From NCBI GenBank assembly GCA_027592155.1, contig JAQCKY010000117.1, positions 1-6,775 of the forward strand: 6,775 nucleotides of DNA. The letters are read 5' to 3'. Positions 6,638 to 6,775 of this stretch are shown piece after piece. The notes below the pieces were generated by a model. It saw only the letters and a program-made list of their open reading frames with translations, did not search any database and was not told where the DNA came from. Source of the DNA: Pseudomonadota bacterium (GTDB lineage: Bacteria > Pseudomonadota > Alphaproteobacteria > Rhodospirillales > UBA2165). Every line of letters begins with the position of its first letter. Position 1 is the stretch's first letter. A program made the translations under genes and the position numbers.

Positions 6638-6775
6638 TTACTTAGCGACCACGGAAATAGTCTCGGCTGCGGCGAGGGCCGATTGATAGCGTTCAACAAT
6701 GTTTTCGACCGACGTATGCATCACATCCAGGAAGGGTATTGGATAGACCCCCATGAAGATGACGATCGCGACAAG
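6638..6775 (-). CDS. nuoM: NADH-quinone oxidoreductase subunit M, C-terminal 45 residues (5' part outside window)
   Basis: This is the open C-terminal end of a gene entering from the right edge; it ends in TAA at 6640-6638. The visible residues begin LVAIVIFMGVYPIPFLDVMH, which is the typical end of NuoM: the last membrane helix followed by the G-x-YP-x-PFLD-x-M segment and a short amphipathic tail (…SVENIVERYQSALAAAE…). NuoM is one of the three antiporter-like membrane subunits of complex I and pumps protons while electrons pass from NADH to quinone. The next gene, nuoN, starts 19 bp downstream, as expected at the end of a nuo operon. Only the tail is visible, so the catalytic lysines and glutamate cannot be checked. 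The assignment rests on the tail motif plus the adjacent nuoN. Confidence 0.9.
   Translation of the reverse strand, partial: LVAIVIFMGVYPIPFLDVMHTSVENIVERYQSALAAAETISVVAK

Overview
The window reads as one uninterrupted stretch of an operon, all on the minus strand, from an alphaproteobacterium (probably Rhodospirillales-like; genus not determinable by eye). The evidence is the gene order nuoM-nuoN-birA-coaX-rnj-DUF1467, which is a familiar alphaproteobacterial arrangement, together with an RNase J, a type III pantothenate kinase, a BirA without a DNA-binding domain, and moderately GC-rich coding sequence.

In transcription order (high to low coordinates): the last 45 codons of nuoM (6775-6638) and complete nuoN (6618-5134) encode proton-pumping membrane subunits of respiratory complex I. 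birA (5137-4364) overlaps nuoN by an ATGA. coaX (4360-3584) follows after 3 bp. rnj (3587-1920) overlaps coaX by a second ATGA. A small two-helix membrane protein of the DUF1467 family (1915-1679) follows after 4 bp. These six genes are the conserved core. Two further genes continue the same transcript: a putative sugar O-methyltransferase of the NanM-like family (1707-625), which overlaps the DUF1467 gene by 29 bp, and tag, DNA-3-methyladenine glycosylase I (613-68). The last 67 bp hold no secure gene; an ATG at 33 on the minus strand may begin the next one.

No intergenic gap exceeds 19 bp between the assigned genes, and I see no internal promoter, terminator, RNA gene, mobile element, repeat array or CRISPR. 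The layout implies co-transcription and partly coupled translation of respiration (nuo), cofactor supply (protein biotinylation and the first step of CoA synthesis), RNA decay and processing (RNase J), and two accessory functions (glycan methylation, alkylation repair). The least ordinary part is the 3' end. In many alphaproteobacteria the DUF1467 gene leads towards proS and lolCDE, often with a methylmalonyl-CoA epimerase gene nearby. Here there is an orphan sugar methyltransferase and tag. I do not see a new biological system in this window; it is largely housekeeping, with a lineage-specific tail.
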